Of a stretch of DNA of 64,000 bases, positions 35,610-45,217 are shown one piece after another. Both the position numbers and the translations under genes were made by a program. Every line of letters begins with the position of its first letter. Position 1 is the first letter of the stretch. Origin of the DNA: an uncultured Lachnoanaerobaculum sp. (lineage in GTDB: Bacteria; Bacillota; Clostridia; Lachnospirales; Lachnospiraceae); contig CAMQCZ010000001.1 of NCBI GenBank assembly GCA_946999385.1, forward strand, positions 1 to 64,000, written 5' to 3'. The notes below the pieces were generated by a model that saw only the letters and a list, made by a program, of their open reading frames with translations, was not told where the DNA came from and ran no database searches.

Positions 35610-36300
35610 CTATACCTTCTCTTTGTCTTTGTGCTTGACTTTTCCTAAGATATTCTATTTTAAAATCCCTTGGCATACAATATTTTCCATTTTTATAATA
35701 TTCTTTTGCTAGGCAAGCAAGAGAAGCAACTCTTTGTCTATTTAAATTTGGAGCTGCAAAAATATATTTATTTAATATATTTTTTTCTATAATTTCTTTA
35801 TATACGGGCAAGGCATCACCTAAAAAAATAATATCCTCCTGCATTTGATTTAATTCATCTATAAGTTGATAAATTGATAAAGCTCTCTGCTCTTTTACAA
35901 TCTCCAATTTATCTTTCTTTCTATATATTGCATTATAAATTTGTTCTCTTCTTGCATCCAACATTGGAACAATTAAAGCTTCAGTTTTTTCAAAATTATA
36001 TGCCATAGCCTCCAATGTAGGGACATTTACAAGTGGCTTATTTATAGCCATAGCTACTGCCTTTGCTGTTGATATGCCTATCCTAAGACCTGTAAAAGAA
36101 CCCGGTCCACCACAAACGGCAACAGCATCTATAGTATTCAAATCAATGTTTGTAATTTCTTTTATATTTGCAAGCATAGGTAACAAGGTCTGTGAATGTG
36201 TCATCTTATAATTAATATTATACTCTGCAACAATAATATCATCATCTAATATAGCTATACCTGCAACTAAGGATGAGCTTTCTATTGCTAAAATTTTCAT
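35602..36300 (-). CDS. tsaB: tRNA threonylcarbamoyladenosine biosynthesis protein TsaB
   Basis: 232 aa, ASKHA fold without catalytic metal site. It opens MKILAIESSSLVAGIAIL and has CGGPGSFTGLRIGISTAKAV and VPMLDARREQIYNAIY. It is the dimerisation partner that stabilises TsaD. It overlaps tsaE and rimI by a few bases, giving a compact tsaE-tsaB-rimI-rnz-tsaD operon. Confidence 0.95.
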   Translation of the reverse strand: MKILAIESSSLVAGIAILDDDIIVAEYNINYKMTHSQTLLPMLANIKEITNIDLNTIDAVAVCGGPGSFTGLRIGISTAKAVAMAINKPLVNVPTLEAMAYNFEKTEALIVPMLDARREQIYNAIYRKKDKLEIVKEQRALSIYQLIDELNQMQEDIIFLGDALPVYKEIIEKNILNKYIFAAPNLNRQRVASLACLAKEYYKNGKYCMPRDFKIEYLRKSQAQRQREGIDD

Positions 36301-36728
36301 TCTATACCCTCAATAATTATATTTCTATAATCAAACCCTTTTTCTATATTCTTTTTAATTATTACATGAATAGCATCATCAGGTATTAAAGCCTCTATAA
36401 GCTTTGACCACTCAATAAGACATATTGCATCAGAAAAAAAATATTCTTCATATCCTATATCTTCCATTTCACTTTCATCACTTATTCTATATACATCAAA
36501 GTGATGTAAAATATTTTCTTCAGTTTCATAGCTTTGAACTAAAGTAAACGTAGGGCTTGTTATATCTTCTATAATACCAAGTCCGGCGGCAATCCCCTTT
36601 GCAAAAATAGTTTTCCCTACACCTAATTCTCCATCCAAACAAATTATACTACCTTTATTTAAAGATTTAGCCAAGTTAAAAGCTATTTTAAATGTATTCT
36701 CCTCTGATAATGATTCATAAATTTTCAT
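36297..36728 (-). CDS. tsaE: tRNA threonylcarbamoyladenosine biosynthesis ATPase TsaE
   Basis: 143 aa P-loop ATPase. Walker A reads GELGVGKTIFAKGIAAGLG; SPTFTLVQSYE and LHHFDVYRI are the TsaE switch segments, and LIEWSKLIEALIP ends the core. It drives turnover of the TsaBD complex. It is first of the tRNA-modification genes, after a YcxB-like gene. Confidence 0.95.
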   Translation of the reverse strand: MKIYESLSEENTFKIAFNLAKSLNKGSIICLDGELGVGKTIFAKGIAAGLGIIEDITSPTFTLVQSYETEENILHHFDVYRISDESEMEDIGYEEYFFSDAICLIEWSKLIEALIPDDAIHVIIKKNIEKGFDYRNIIIEGIE

Positions 36729-36738
36729 TAGTACCTCT

Positions 36739-37233
36739 TTAAAATCTAGTTATTTTCGTATTATTTTTTAATAGCGTAAATAAATCTTCTTTATCATCTA
36801 CTATATATCTTTTAGGTATCAAATAGGCTCTTAATGGTGATAAATATATAATTATCATACTTTTCATTAATTTTGTTTTATATATATGGTTCCAATCAAG
36901 CTCTATAATATCATCATCTTGAGAAACCCTTAGACCGTCATTACTTATATCCAAAGCAAAGCCCTTTTTTATACCAATAGTTTTAGATTGCTTTAATGCT
37001 TTTATATAAAGTATTACAGGTTGTATTATAGAAAATAATAACGCTGAAATCAAAAAAACTATTTTTCTTGTTATATCACTTGTATTCCAAGTACTAATTA
37101 AAATATATATTGAAGCCAAGGTAAATATAAGATTAAATATACCCAAAAAACCTTTGTTTGCAGTATAAAAGGAAAATAACCAAATATCATTAACATTTAA
37201 TTTTATACTATATTTTAATACCTTTTTAGACAT
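36739..37233 (-). CDS. YcxB-like membrane protein
   Basis: 164 aa. An N-terminal soluble stretch is followed by two membrane segments (about residues 28-50 and 58-78). A cytoplasmic domain then carries the YcxB-like pattern LDISNDGLRVSQDDDIIELDW, IIIYLSPLRAYLIPKRYI. Function of the family is unknown. It lies between tex and tsaE with short gaps, so it is probably cotranscribed. Confidence 0.75.
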   Translation of the reverse strand: MSKKVLKYSIKLNVNDIWLFSFYTANKGFLGIFNLIFTLASIYILISTWNTSDITRKIVFLISALLFSIIQPVILYIKALKQSKTIGIKKGFALDISNDGLRVSQDDDIIELDWNHIYKTKLMKSMIIIYLSPLRAYLIPKRYIVDDKEDLFTLLKNNTKITRF

Positions 37234-37236
37234 ATA

Positions 37237-39381
37237 TTACTCCTCTTCAAATATTCTACTAAGAGCAACCCTCTTTTTATTTATATCAATATCTATAACC
37301 TTAAATTCTAAAATATCTCCTATAGAAACAACATCTAATGGATGCTTGATAAATTTTTTTGATAATTTTGATATATGAACTAAAGCATCCTGATGTATTC
37401 CTATATCTACAAAAGCACCAAAATCTATTATATTTCTAATAGTACCTTTTAAAATCATACCAAGCTTTAAATCTTCTATATTCATAACATCACTTCTAAG
37501 TATAGGAGCAAAATGTTCATCTCTTGGATCTATTGCCGGTTTTTCCAATTCCTTTACTATATCATGTAAGCTTATAACACCTATTCCAATTTCATTTGCC
37601 AATTCTTCATAATTAATAATTTTTTTAGATAAAGATTTTATTCCACCATTTTTTAAATCTAAAGGATCCAAGTTAAGTTTTTTTAGTAGCTCTTTTGTTA
37701 TTTTATAGCTTTCAGGATGTACACAAGTAGAATCAAGAATTTCTTCTCCATCTCTTATTCGCATAAAACCGGCACATTGTTCAAAAGCCTTAGGACCTAA
37801 TTTAGGAACATTTAAAAGCTCCTTTCGATTTTTAAAAGCTCCATTTTTTTCTCTATATTCTATAATATTCCTAGCCAAATTTTTATTAATACCTGAAATA
37901 TATTCTAATAGAGAAAAGGAAGCACTATTCAAATCAACACCAACTTTATTTACACTATCTTCAACCACAGAAGCCAAGATTTCAGTTAATTTTTTTTGAT
38001 TCATATCATGCTGATATTGACCTACTCCTATACTTTTAGGATCTATTTTTACTAATTCTGCCAAAGGATCCTGCAAACGTCTTGCCATGCTTGTTGCAGA
38101 TCTTTGTCCTACATCAAAATTAGGAAATTCATTGCTTGCCAATTCACTTGCTGAATATACACTTGCTCCTGCCTCATTTACTATGACATAAGAAAGATTC
38201 TTTTTTAATTCTTTTAATAAATCAACAATTACAAGCTCAGATTCTCTACTCGCAGTTCCATTTCCTAAAGAAATTATATCTACATCATATTGCTCTATTA
38301 ATTTTTTTAAGATTTTTTTCGATTCTTCTATTTTTTCTAAAGGCTTTGTAGGATATATAATAGCAGTATCTAATACTTTTCCAAGCTTATCAACTATAGC
38401 CAGCTTACATCCTGTTCTAAAGCCCGGATCCCAACCCATAACAACTTTATTTTTTATAGGTGCCTGCAATAAAAGCTGTTGTAAATTTTTAGCAAAAACC
38501 TTTATAGATGCTTCTTCAGCTTTTTCAGTAAGCTCATTTCTAATTTCTCTTTCTATAGCCGGAAAAATAAGCCTTTTATATGAATCCTGTATTGCAAGCT
38601 CTAAAAATTCTTTACAGGCTAAATTATTATTTTTTATCACATTTTTATATAAATAATTTAAAATTTCTTCTTCATCTGAAATAATTTTTACCAATAGTAC
38701 CTTTTCTTTTTCTGCTCTATTAATAGCTAAAACTCTATGTGGTAATATTTTTTTTATTTCTTCTTCATAATCATAATAATTTTCATAAACAGATTCTAAT
38801 GTTATATCCTTTGCAATACTCTTTATATATCCGCTCTCAAAAATAGTTTTTCTTATTTTTGATCTAAATTCTGCTTTGTCTGATACAAATTCTGCTATAA
38901 TATCACTTGCCAAGCTTAAGGCTTCATATTCATCCTTAACCTCATCATTTATAAAATCTTTAGCAAGCTCTTCTAACGTAACATCAAAATCTCCTGACAA
39001 TATATTTTTTGCCAATGGCTCTATGCCCTTTTCTTTGGCTATCATAGCTCTAGTTCTTTTTTTAGGTCTGTATGGTCTATATAAATCATCTATTTCTACC
39101 AAAGTGATTGCATTTGATAATTTTTCTTTTAAATCATCATCAAGCTTTCCTTGTTCATCTATACTTGATATCACCTGTAATCTTTTTTCTTCCAATTTTC
39201 TTAGATATTTCAGTCTTTCATCTAATTTTCTAAGTATTTCATCATCTAAGGCTCCTGTTATTTCTTTTCTATATCTTGCTATAAATGGTATGGTATTACC
39301 TTCATCAATTAATCTTACACTAGCCTCTACCTGATTTTCTTTAATACCTAACTCTAATGCCAAAATATTATTTATATCCAT
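37237..39381 (-). CDS. tex: Tex/YhgF-type RNA-binding transcriptional accessory protein
   Basis: 714 aa from the ATG at 39381 (AAAGGA site); an upstream in-frame start at 39438 is rejected. Tex domains are visible: an N-terminal helical domain with IPFIARYRKEITGALDD, a YqgF-like domain with GWDPGFRTGCKLAIVD, HhH motifs (YREKNGAFKNRKELLNVPKLG) and a C-terminal S1 domain (GTIRNIIDFGAFVDIGIHQD). It binds nucleic acids and influences transcription and stress tolerance. It is likely the promoter-proximal gene of the tsa cluster transcript. Confidence 0.95.
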   Translation of the reverse strand: MDINNILALELGIKENQVEASVRLIDEGNTIPFIARYRKEITGALDDEILRKLDERLKYLRKLEEKRLQVISSIDEQGKLDDDLKEKLSNAITLVEIDDLYRPYRPKKRTRAMIAKEKGIEPLAKNILSGDFDVTLEELAKDFINDEVKDEYEALSLASDIIAEFVSDKAEFRSKIRKTIFESGYIKSIAKDITLESVYENYYDYEEEIKKILPHRVLAINRAEKEKVLLVKIISDEEEILNYLYKNVIKNNNLACKEFLELAIQDSYKRLIFPAIEREIRNELTEKAEEASIKVFAKNLQQLLLQAPIKNKVVMGWDPGFRTGCKLAIVDKLGKVLDTAIIYPTKPLEKIEESKKILKKLIEQYDVDIISLGNGTASRESELVIVDLLKELKKNLSYVIVNEAGASVYSASELASNEFPNFDVGQRSATSMARRLQDPLAELVKIDPKSIGVGQYQHDMNQKKLTEILASVVEDSVNKVGVDLNSASFSLLEYISGINKNLARNIIEYREKNGAFKNRKELLNVPKLGPKAFEQCAGFMRIRDGEEILDSTCVHPESYKITKELLKKLNLDPLDLKNGGIKSLSKKIINYEELANEIGIGVISLHDIVKELEKPAIDPRDEHFAPILRSDVMNIEDLKLGMILKGTIRNIIDFGAFVDIGIHQDALVHISKLSKKFIKHPLDVVSIGDILEFKVIDIDINKKRVALSRIFEEE

Positions 39382-39490
39382 GCTTAATCCTTTCAATATG
39401 ACTTCTACTATTTTAACAAATGCTTTATTATACTGCAAGCTTAAGAAAAAAGTTTAATTAAGATTATGCTTATAATAAAGCATTATAAAA

Positions 39491-39530
39491 GACTATTATA
39501 TTGATGAAAAATAATCATAATATAACAGCC
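39491..39530 (-). terminator. Terminator after the small membrane protein gene
   Basis: GACTATTATATTGATGA pairs with TCATAATATAACAGCC (with G-U pairs and one bulge), followed on the minus strand by TTTTATAATG. It is 6 bases past the stop. Confidence 0.65.
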
Positions 39531-39535
39531 CTTCT

Positions 39536-39895
39536 TTAAAATCCGTAAAAATCTTGTAAATCTATATTTAATGAATCAAATATATTTTTTAATTTCTGCA
39601 AAACCTCATTAGCTAACTTAGGATCTTGTAGCTTCATACTTGCATTTAATATTATTATAAATAATAAAGAGCCTATTAAAAGTCCCCAAATATCAAGTAT
39701 TAATGAAATTATATCATATTTATTCAAGCCTGAATTTTCGATTTTTGATAAATAAATAAAACTAAGAGAAAATATTGCAAAAATTATACTCAGAGGAATA
39801 CCCTTTATATTACAACAGCAAAGTGTAAAAATAGTAGATATTATACCTAAAAACAATGAGATTCTTGAATTTCTACTTATAGGTATTTTTTTCAT
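39536..39895 (-). CDS. Small DUF4190-like membrane protein
   Basis: 119 aa. Two or three hydrophobic segments (about residues 12-50 and 62-86), with a Cys triplet in IFTLCCCNIKGIPLSIIFAIFS in the first. The pattern of Leu-Gly-rich first helix and second helix after a short loop resembles the DUF4190 group. The C-terminal 30 residues are soluble and acidic. Function unknown; it stands alone between tex and the glycine reductase locus. Confidence 0.6.
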   Translation of the reverse strand: MKKIPISRNSRISLFLGIISTIFTLCCCNIKGIPLSIIFAIFSLSFIYLSKIENSGLNKYDIISLILDIWGLLIGSLLFIIILNASMKLQDPKLANEVLQKLKNIFDSLNIDLQDFYGF

Positions 39896-40055
39896 TATAT
39901 AAAGCTCCTTTTACTATACCACTTTTTAATCCTAATTATTCTACCATTAAACTTTATTAAAGTCTATATAAATACTGAGTAAATAAAATAGTAAAATAAA
40001 TATTTATTTTTTATCTGTTCTTTATAGCTTTAAAAGCCTTCAATAATATAAAAAT

Positions 40056-40094
40056 AAAAAAGCATCCTTGAATTAAATATCAAAGATGCTTTTT
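40056..40094 (-). terminator. Terminator of the glycine reductase operon
   Basis: AAAAAGCATC+CTTG pairs with CAAA+GATGCTTTTT, followed by TATTTTTA on the minus strand. It lies 50 bases past grdD. Confidence 0.88.
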
Positions 40095-40145
40095 AAGCAA
40101 CTCATGCTTTAATAATTATATTATAATAAAATTTAATTCTAAATA

Positions 40146-41300
40146 TTACTCGCAATATCCGGCTTTCTTTAATTCTTCATATGCTCTTGAAAGATTTGCC
40201 TCACTTACCTTAACAATAGGTCCTGTACATCCCATTCCACTTTCAGCATAAATTCCAAGCTTCCATAGAACTTTTACAGCATCTTCCAAATCCATAACCT
40301 CTATACCTGCAATTTGTGCTGTTGTTACTTCTGCCGGTGGAGCACTAACCTCTTCTTCTGATTTTTCTGCTTTATTTGAAACTTTAAAACTATTACAAAT
40401 ATCCTTTAATCCGGCTTTATTAGCCTTTTTAAATTCATCTCTTGTAATTTCAAAAACCTTAGATTTTACAAGCTCGGCAGCATATCTAATAGCACCTGCA
40501 ATAACAGGAGCTCCTGAAGCTCTTGAAACTATCATAACTAAATTATCATAATTTTCACCTATTCCGGGACCATAACCATAGCCTGTTGCTTCATAGCTAC
40601 CCCCTGTATTAAAGGAAGAAAGCATTTTTACTAAAATATTTCCTGTTAAGGAATCTGTAACAATTACATCAGCAGAAGCCTGTAATACATCATTACCTCT
40701 CATAACAAATCCGCCATCAGCTCTTGAAGAGCTTGCAAATTCTATATCATATCCTTTTTCCTTTAATTGTTTCAAAGCTTTTTCAGTTTGTCTTGCACCA
40801 TCAACATTCAAAATTCCAAGCTTAGGATTTTTAATTCCACAAGCCTTTGCAGTAATGATACCTGATATAGCATTTCTAATCATAGCCTCAACTCTATCCG
40901 TACTACTTGTTCCTGTTGTATTTGCTACAAATAATTCTTTTCCTTTTGCAGGAGTGATACATCTACCTACAGTAGAAACACCTATAGGGAAAGGAAAGTG
41001 CATAGTAACAGCTGCATCTATCTCCTTATTCCTCAAAAGCTCCTGCATTTTTTCATGACCCTCTTCATCATTTGCAACTTCAATAGTCTTTACACCTTCA
41101 GCCTTTAATGTACCTATATAATACACATCTATACCATCTTTAGCAGCCAAAAGTGCCGCTTTCATTGAATTTTCTTCACCATGCTCACTACCCATGCCAG
41201 TTAAAGCAATTTTAGGTCTTGAACCAAAGCTTCCGGTTTCAAGTCCATTAGCAATATCAAGAAAGGTATTAGCAATAATTTTTTCAATAGTTTTTGCCAT
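40146..41300 (-). CDS. grdD: Glycine reductase complex component C, alpha subunit GrdD
   Basis: 384 aa, PlsX-like fold. ALTGMGSEHGEENSMKAALLA, TMHFPFPIGVSTVGRCITPAKG and NVDGARQTEKALKQL are typical. The Cys in the C-terminal ESGMGCTGPIVKVSE segment fits the acetyl-transfer site. With GrdC it takes the carboxymethyl-selenoether from selenoprotein A and releases acetyl phosphate. It is the last gene of the locus, 15 bases after grdC. Confidence 0.95.
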   Translation of the reverse strand: MAKTIEKIIANTFLDIANGLETGSFGSRPKIALTGMGSEHGEENSMKAALLAAKDGIDVYYIGTLKAEGVKTIEVANDEEGHEKMQELLRNKEIDAAVTMHFPFPIGVSTVGRCITPAKGKELFVANTTGTSSTDRVEAMIRNAISGIITAKACGIKNPKLGILNVDGARQTEKALKQLKEKGYDIEFASSSRADGGFVMRGNDVLQASADVIVTDSLTGNILVKMLSSFNTGGSYEATGYGYGPGIGENYDNLVMIVSRASGAPVIAGAIRYAAELVKSKVFEITRDEFKKANKAGLKDICNSFKVSNKAEKSEEEVSAPPAEVTTAQIAGIEVMDLEDAVKVLWKLGIYAESGMGCTGPIVKVSEANLSRAYEELKKAGYCE

Positions 41301-41315
41301 TTTTTAACTCTCCTT

Positions 41316-42851
41316 CTATTCTTCTACTACTAATGATGTTGCAAACTCTTTCATAGCTTTTGCAATTAATGATTTAATTGTAGCTTCTGAAACTGCTTCG
41401 CTCTCCTTATTTCCTGAATTTGCCTGAACTATAAAAGAAATACCATCAAACAGATTTGTCATTCTTCCAAGGAATAAACTACCTTTTCCTATAATCATAG
41501 CATTTTTAATTTTATTTGACATAATATCTTCTCTAGCAAATCCTAAGAAAGGCACACCTGATGGAATATGGCCCTGTGTAGGAGCAAATCCAACCATACC
41601 ATGATTTTTAATAAACTCAGCCATCTTGGCTCTTTCCAAATCTCCCTTTTTAACAGCTAAAGCAGCTATCATTTTGTAGTTAGCTTCAGGAACATCTCCT
41701 GCACCTGCCGGCTTTGTTATATCAGGATTTTGCATCTCAGGAGAAAATTTGTCTACATCAGTAATTTTTAATCCTACTCTTTCCAATGGATCAGCAACCA
41801 AACTACCTATAACTCCTTGAGGTGCAGAACCTGTTCCAACTGTATGACGTCCTAGAATATCAAGATTTATTTCAGGGCTTATACCATCATTTTCTGCAAC
41901 TACTATAGCAAATCCTCCTAAACAATCCTCAAGTATTGGTAAGCCCTTCTTAACATGATCTTTACCATTCATTCCAAGCTTGGCACTACAACCTCCACCA
42001 ATAACTATAACACATTTAAAAGCACCTGCTTTTACTAAAGAAGCAGCCTCTACCATAGCATGACTTGGTCCTGCACAGAATCCTCTAACATCAGAACCTG
42101 TAGCATTAACTAATCCTGCAATTTCAGCTGATGCCTTTGCAAAATTTCCACCACCTCTTTGATTCATATCTCCACAAGCTTCTTCTGAACAATCTATTAC
42201 ATACTCTACATCTTCTTTTTCTATACCTGAATTTTTAATAGCATATAATATAGACAAAACAGCTGTAGCCTTATTTACAAGATTTTCATGCATAACCTCT
42301 GCATTTAAATTGACATCTATATCATGTGCCCTTTTTACACAACCAACCAAGGTGTTGTTATAATAGATACCCTCTGCATGTTCATCATTAACAAAATGTT
42401 CTATTTCAGGCATATCAACACCTTCATGAATCCTTGCAAGTATATCCTCTGTTATAACAGGATCTTTTGCCAAATCTCCTTTATATTTAGAAACAAAATC
42501 CTTATTTAATTTTACAACTTCAAAACAATCACAAGCTTGCATCAAAAGGTAAAATTCAGCTTCAGGCATAATTTCACCAAATTTACCATATCTTGTTGCA
42601 TCTTCTTTTTTCTTGTCATAATATGGAAATTCAACTTGTGCTAAATCATCAGGATGTGCATTACCTATATAAACTTGATTAGGCCAATAAGATACACACT
42701 CTTCATATGAACGTAAATGACCTCTTAATTCTTTTAAATATTCTGAATCAGGATTTACGATTTTTTCAGTTGTTTGAGTTGTTCCATTATGAACAACCAT
42801 CTCCGGTGTATGGGCTAATATATAGCTAGCACCCTTTATAATACTATTCAT
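41316..42851 (-). CDS. grdC: Glycine reductase complex component C, beta subunit GrdC
   Basis: 511 aa, FabH/thiolase-like fold. It starts IIKGASYILAHTPEMVVHNGTTQ and shows YVIDCSEEACGDMNQRGGGNFAKASAEI (split here by domain) and GFCAGPSHAMVEAASLV. It works with GrdD to form acetyl phosphate, which yields ATP through acetate kinase (not in the window). It lies 186 bases after grdA, behind a hairpin that may lower its expression relative to grdA. Confidence 0.95.
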   Translation of the reverse strand: MNSIIKGASYILAHTPEMVVHNGTTQTTEKIVNPDSEYLKELRGHLRSYEECVSYWPNQVYIGNAHPDDLAQVEFPYYDKKKEDATRYGKFGEIMPEAEFYLLMQACDCFEVVKLNKDFVSKYKGDLAKDPVITEDILARIHEGVDMPEIEHFVNDEHAEGIYYNNTLVGCVKRAHDIDVNLNAEVMHENLVNKATAVLSILYAIKNSGIEKEDVEYVIDCSEEACGDMNQRGGGNFAKASAEIAGLVNATGSDVRGFCAGPSHAMVEAASLVKAGAFKCVIVIGGGCSAKLGMNGKDHVKKGLPILEDCLGGFAIVVAENDGISPEINLDILGRHTVGTGSAPQGVIGSLVADPLERVGLKITDVDKFSPEMQNPDITKPAGAGDVPEANYKMIAALAVKKGDLERAKMAEFIKNHGMVGFAPTQGHIPSGVPFLGFAREDIMSNKIKNAMIIGKGSLFLGRMTNLFDGISFIVQANSGNKESEAVSEATIKSLIAKAMKEFATSLVVEE

Positions 42852-42982
42852 TTATTTTACTCCTTTGAATTGTTTTTATTAATTCATATTAATTATAAGT
42901 TAAAAAGTATTCTACTTATATTTATAATATTATTTTACTAAAATGAAAAAATTATGAATATAAACCACTATTAAATAAAATG

Positions 42983-43020
42983 AGAGAGCAAGAGGTATGC
43001 TTACCTCTATTGCTCCCTCT
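42983..43020 (-). terminator. Hairpin between grdA and grdC
   Basis: AGAGAGCAAGAGGTA (42983-42997) pairs imperfectly with TACCTCTATTGCTCCCTCT (43002-43020). The minus-strand sequence after it is only weakly T-rich. It is probably a leaky terminator or RNA-stabilising hairpin. Confidence 0.6.
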
Positions 43021-43037
43021 TGATGAATTATATTTAA

Positions 43038-43511
43038 TTATAAATATTTACAATACTCATCACGTATATTTTTCATTTCCTTAGTAATATCTTCAACATC
43101 CAGTACCATTTCCATCATGCCAACTTGCTCATCATAAACTGCCTGATCAAATTCGCTCTTAATTTCTTCCTCACATACGTGATAAACCGTAAGTCCAAGC
43201 TGGACTCCTGTCAATGGACCTGCATAAGTAGGATCTCCTGCGGTTACTGTTTCAGCAGCTAATCCGGCTGCCTCTCCCTCTGCTGCACCAAGAACTACAA
43301 CTAAATTCTCAGCACCATATTGCTCTGCAAATTCTTTAACACGCTTTTGATTCTCCAAATCCATTGCACCCGCACTTGTTCAGACAAAGCACTCTGTTGA
43401 AGAAAATACGATTTCTCCACCAGCTGTTTCAACACATTCTGCTATAGCTGGACCCGGAACTCCATCACGGTCTCCTATGATAATAACTTTTTTACCTTTT
43501 AAAATAGCCAT
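43038..43511 (-). CDS. grdA: Glycine reductase selenoprotein A (UGA-decoded Sec44)
   Basis: 157 aa when the in-frame TGA at 43380-43382 is read as selenocysteine. The full frame starts [20 protein letters not shown] and reaches [18 protein letters not shown], the GrdA active site with Sec at residue 44. A gene finder that stops at TGA would report only the C-terminal 108 aa from 43364. GrdA carries the carboxymethyl group as a selenoether and is recharged by thioredoxin through the neighbouring Cys. Bases just after the UGA (CAAGT...ATTTG) could form the short bacterial SECIS hairpin; I did not fold it. Preceded by trxA. Confidence 0.96.
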
Positions 43512-43586
43512 TTCATAATCTCCTTTCTTCATTAGTAATATTATTCTTAAAAGCTAATGCTTTATAAGCAAATTCATTATACACTA

Positions 43587-43904
43587 TTATATATATTTCT
43601 CAACCATTTTTTGGATATTTTCTTCTGTAGCATCTTCCTTAACAAGCTCTTCAACCTTTGCACCATCTTTGTATATAGCCATAACAGGAAGACCTAATAC
43701 CTTTTGTGATATTGCAAGTCTTCTAGCCTTAGTCGTATTCAAAGATGTGAATTTTAATTTATCATGATATTTATCAGCAATCTCATGCACAAATGGCATA
43801 AGTGCTTGACATGGAACACATCCATCACCGAAAAAGTCTACAAATACATATCCTTCTGCTTTTAAAACTTCTGCTTCAAAATTATCTTTTGTTAATTCTA
43901 ACAT
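43587..43904 (-). CDS. trxA: Thioredoxin (glycine reductase type)
   Basis: 105 aa from the ATG at 43904 (GGAGG site 6 bases ahead); the longer reading to 43922 is rejected. The active site is GCVPC, the variant used by glycine reductase thioredoxins instead of the common WCGPC. The fold is otherwise normal ([27 protein letters not shown]). It delivers electrons from TrxB to selenoprotein A. It lies 10 bases after trxB and 75 bases before grdA. Confidence 0.95.
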   Translation of the reverse strand: MLELTKDNFEAEVLKAEGYVFVDFFGDGCVPCQALMPFVHEIADKYHDKLKFTSLNTTKARRLAISQKVLGLPVMAIYKDGAKVEELVKEDATEENIQKMVEKYI

Positions 43905-43914
43905 AATAGCCTCC

Positions 43915-44862
43915 TTATTCATTTTCCATTATATATTTTTCGCATTGCATAGCTGCTATAGCTCCATCAGCAGCTGCTGTAACTACCTGTCTTAAAGATT
44001 TTACTCTAGCATCACCGGCGGCAAAAACTCCTGGAATATTAGTTTTCATATTGTCATCAGTAGGAATATATCCTCTTTCATCTAATTTTACGCCTGTATC
44101 CTTTAATAATTCTGTATTTGGTATAGTTCCTATAAATCCAAAAACACCAAACATACCATCTTCTTCATCGGCATCTATTCTCTTTGTTTCTCCGGTTTTT
44201 ACATTTTTTACTATCATATATTGAAGGATATCTTCACCACCAACTTCTTCAACAACAGTGTCCCACATGAAATGTAAATTCTCTACCTTAAAAGCTTTTT
44301 CTTGTATAGATTTAGCTGCTCTAAGTTCATTTCTTCTATGTATTATAGTAACCTTTCTGGCAAATTTTGCAAGATACATCGCTTCTTCAACGGCAGAATC
44401 TCCACCACCAACTACGTATACTTCAAAGCCTTCAAAAAAGTTTGCATCACAAGTTGCACAATAAGAAACTCCTCTTCCGGCAAATTCTTTTTCACCAATA
44501 CAGCCAATAGGTCTTGAATAAGCACCCGGTGCTAAAATAATAGTCTTAGCTAAATATTCGCCTTTTGCTCCAACAAGCTTCTTAACTTTACCGTCAATCT
44601 CAACAGCTTTAATTGTATCTCTTACTCTATCACAACCAAAATGCTCGCATTGCTTTGTCATTCTGGCTATTAAGCTTGGACCTGATTCATCTTCAAGAAC
44701 CTGTCCCGGATAATTTTCAATTTCATCTGTTATAGCAATTTGGCCACCATCTTGACCTTTCTCAATAACTAATGTTGAAAGTCTAGATCTACCGGAATAT
44801 AAACCGGCTGCTAAACCTGCCGGACCTGCTCCAAGCACCACAACATCATAAATCTTACTCAT
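43915..44862 (-). CDS. trxB: Thioredoxin reductase
   Basis: 315 aa. FAD motif [18 protein letters not shown], redox pair CATC in [19 protein letters not shown] motif [18 protein letters not shown] and the C-terminal FAD motif GVFAAGDAR are present. It passes NADPH electrons to thioredoxin TrxA, encoded next. Placement inside the glycine reductase locus shows a dedicated electron supply. Confidence 0.96.
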   Translation of the reverse strand: MSKIYDVVVLGAGPAGLAAGLYSGRSRLSTLVIEKGQDGGQIAITDEIENYPGQVLEDESGPSLIARMTKQCEHFGCDRVRDTIKAVEIDGKVKKLVGAKGEYLAKTIILAPGAYSRPIGCIGEKEFAGRGVSYCATCDANFFEGFEVYVVGGGDSAVEEAMYLAKFARKVTIIHRRNELRAAKSIQEKAFKVENLHFMWDTVVEEVGGEDILQYMIVKNVKTGETKRIDADEEDGMFGVFGFIGTIPNTELLKDTGVKLDERGYIPTDDNMKTNIPGVFAAGDARVKSLRQVVTAAADGAIAAMQCEKYIMENE

Positions 44863-44964
44863 AGCTTCCTCCTTATTATTATATTATAAGTTAGTACTTA
44901 TATTTTATACTTTATAAATTATTTGCTTTATAAAAATATCAAAATTAATATTTAATAAAGCAAA

Positions 44965-44991
44965 ATGAGTCGCCATATACTGACAACTCAT
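44965..44991 (-). terminator. Weak terminator after tRNA-Sec
   Basis: ATGAGTTG pairs with CGACTCAT (one G-U), followed by TTTTGCTTT on the minus strand, 19 bases past the tRNA. Confidence 0.6.
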
Positions 44992-45009
44992 ATCATAAAA
45001 TCATTATTT

Positions 45010-45105
45010 TGGCGAGGACGTGTGGGAATCGAACCCACCTAGGACGTGCAACGCCCAACACAGGTTTTGAAGACCAGGAGGCACACCAGTTACCTATCCA
45101 TCCCC
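45010..45105 (-). tRNA. selC: tRNA-Sec (anticodon UCA)
   Basis: 96 bases, starting GGGGATGGATAGG and ending TCCTCGCCA with CCA encoded. The anticodon loop CTTCAAA gives UCA, which reads UGA. The T arm GTGGG-TTCGATT-CCCAC and the long variable arm are clear. It decodes the UGA codons of grdB just upstream and grdA downstream. The acceptor has seven pairs (G-U allowed); the eighth position is a G-A mismatch, so the extended Sec acceptor is imperfect. It is embedded in the grd locus, an unusual place. Confidence 0.95.
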
Positions 45106-45118
45106 ATAATACTGAAAT

Positions 45119-45147
45119 AATTTATCATATCCGAGATAAAAAGTCAA
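45119..45147 (-). promoter_or_regulatory. Own promoter of selC
   Basis: Minus-strand TTGACT (45142-45147), 17-base spacer, TAAATT (45119-45124), starting about 7 bases upstream of the tRNA 5' end. Confidence 0.68.
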
Positions 45148-45169
45148 TCAATTTAACTTTTTATCCCGG
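45131..45169 (-). terminator. Hairpin between grdB and selC
   Basis: CCGGGATAAAAAGT pairs with ACTTTTTATCTCGG (14 bp, one G-U). There is no T-tract after it. It may be an end-protecting or processing hairpin; it overlaps the selC promoter. Confidence 0.55.
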
Positions 45170-45217
45170 AATATTTAGATAAAAGTTGTAATATATTTTA
45201 TTTTATAAATATCATAT

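Noticed and set aside
43364..43382. grdA appears to be disrupted by an in-frame stop
   Set aside because: The TGA falls exactly at the GrdA selenocysteine position (CFVUTSAGAMD), and tRNA-Sec is encoded nearby, so it is recoding, not a pseudogene.
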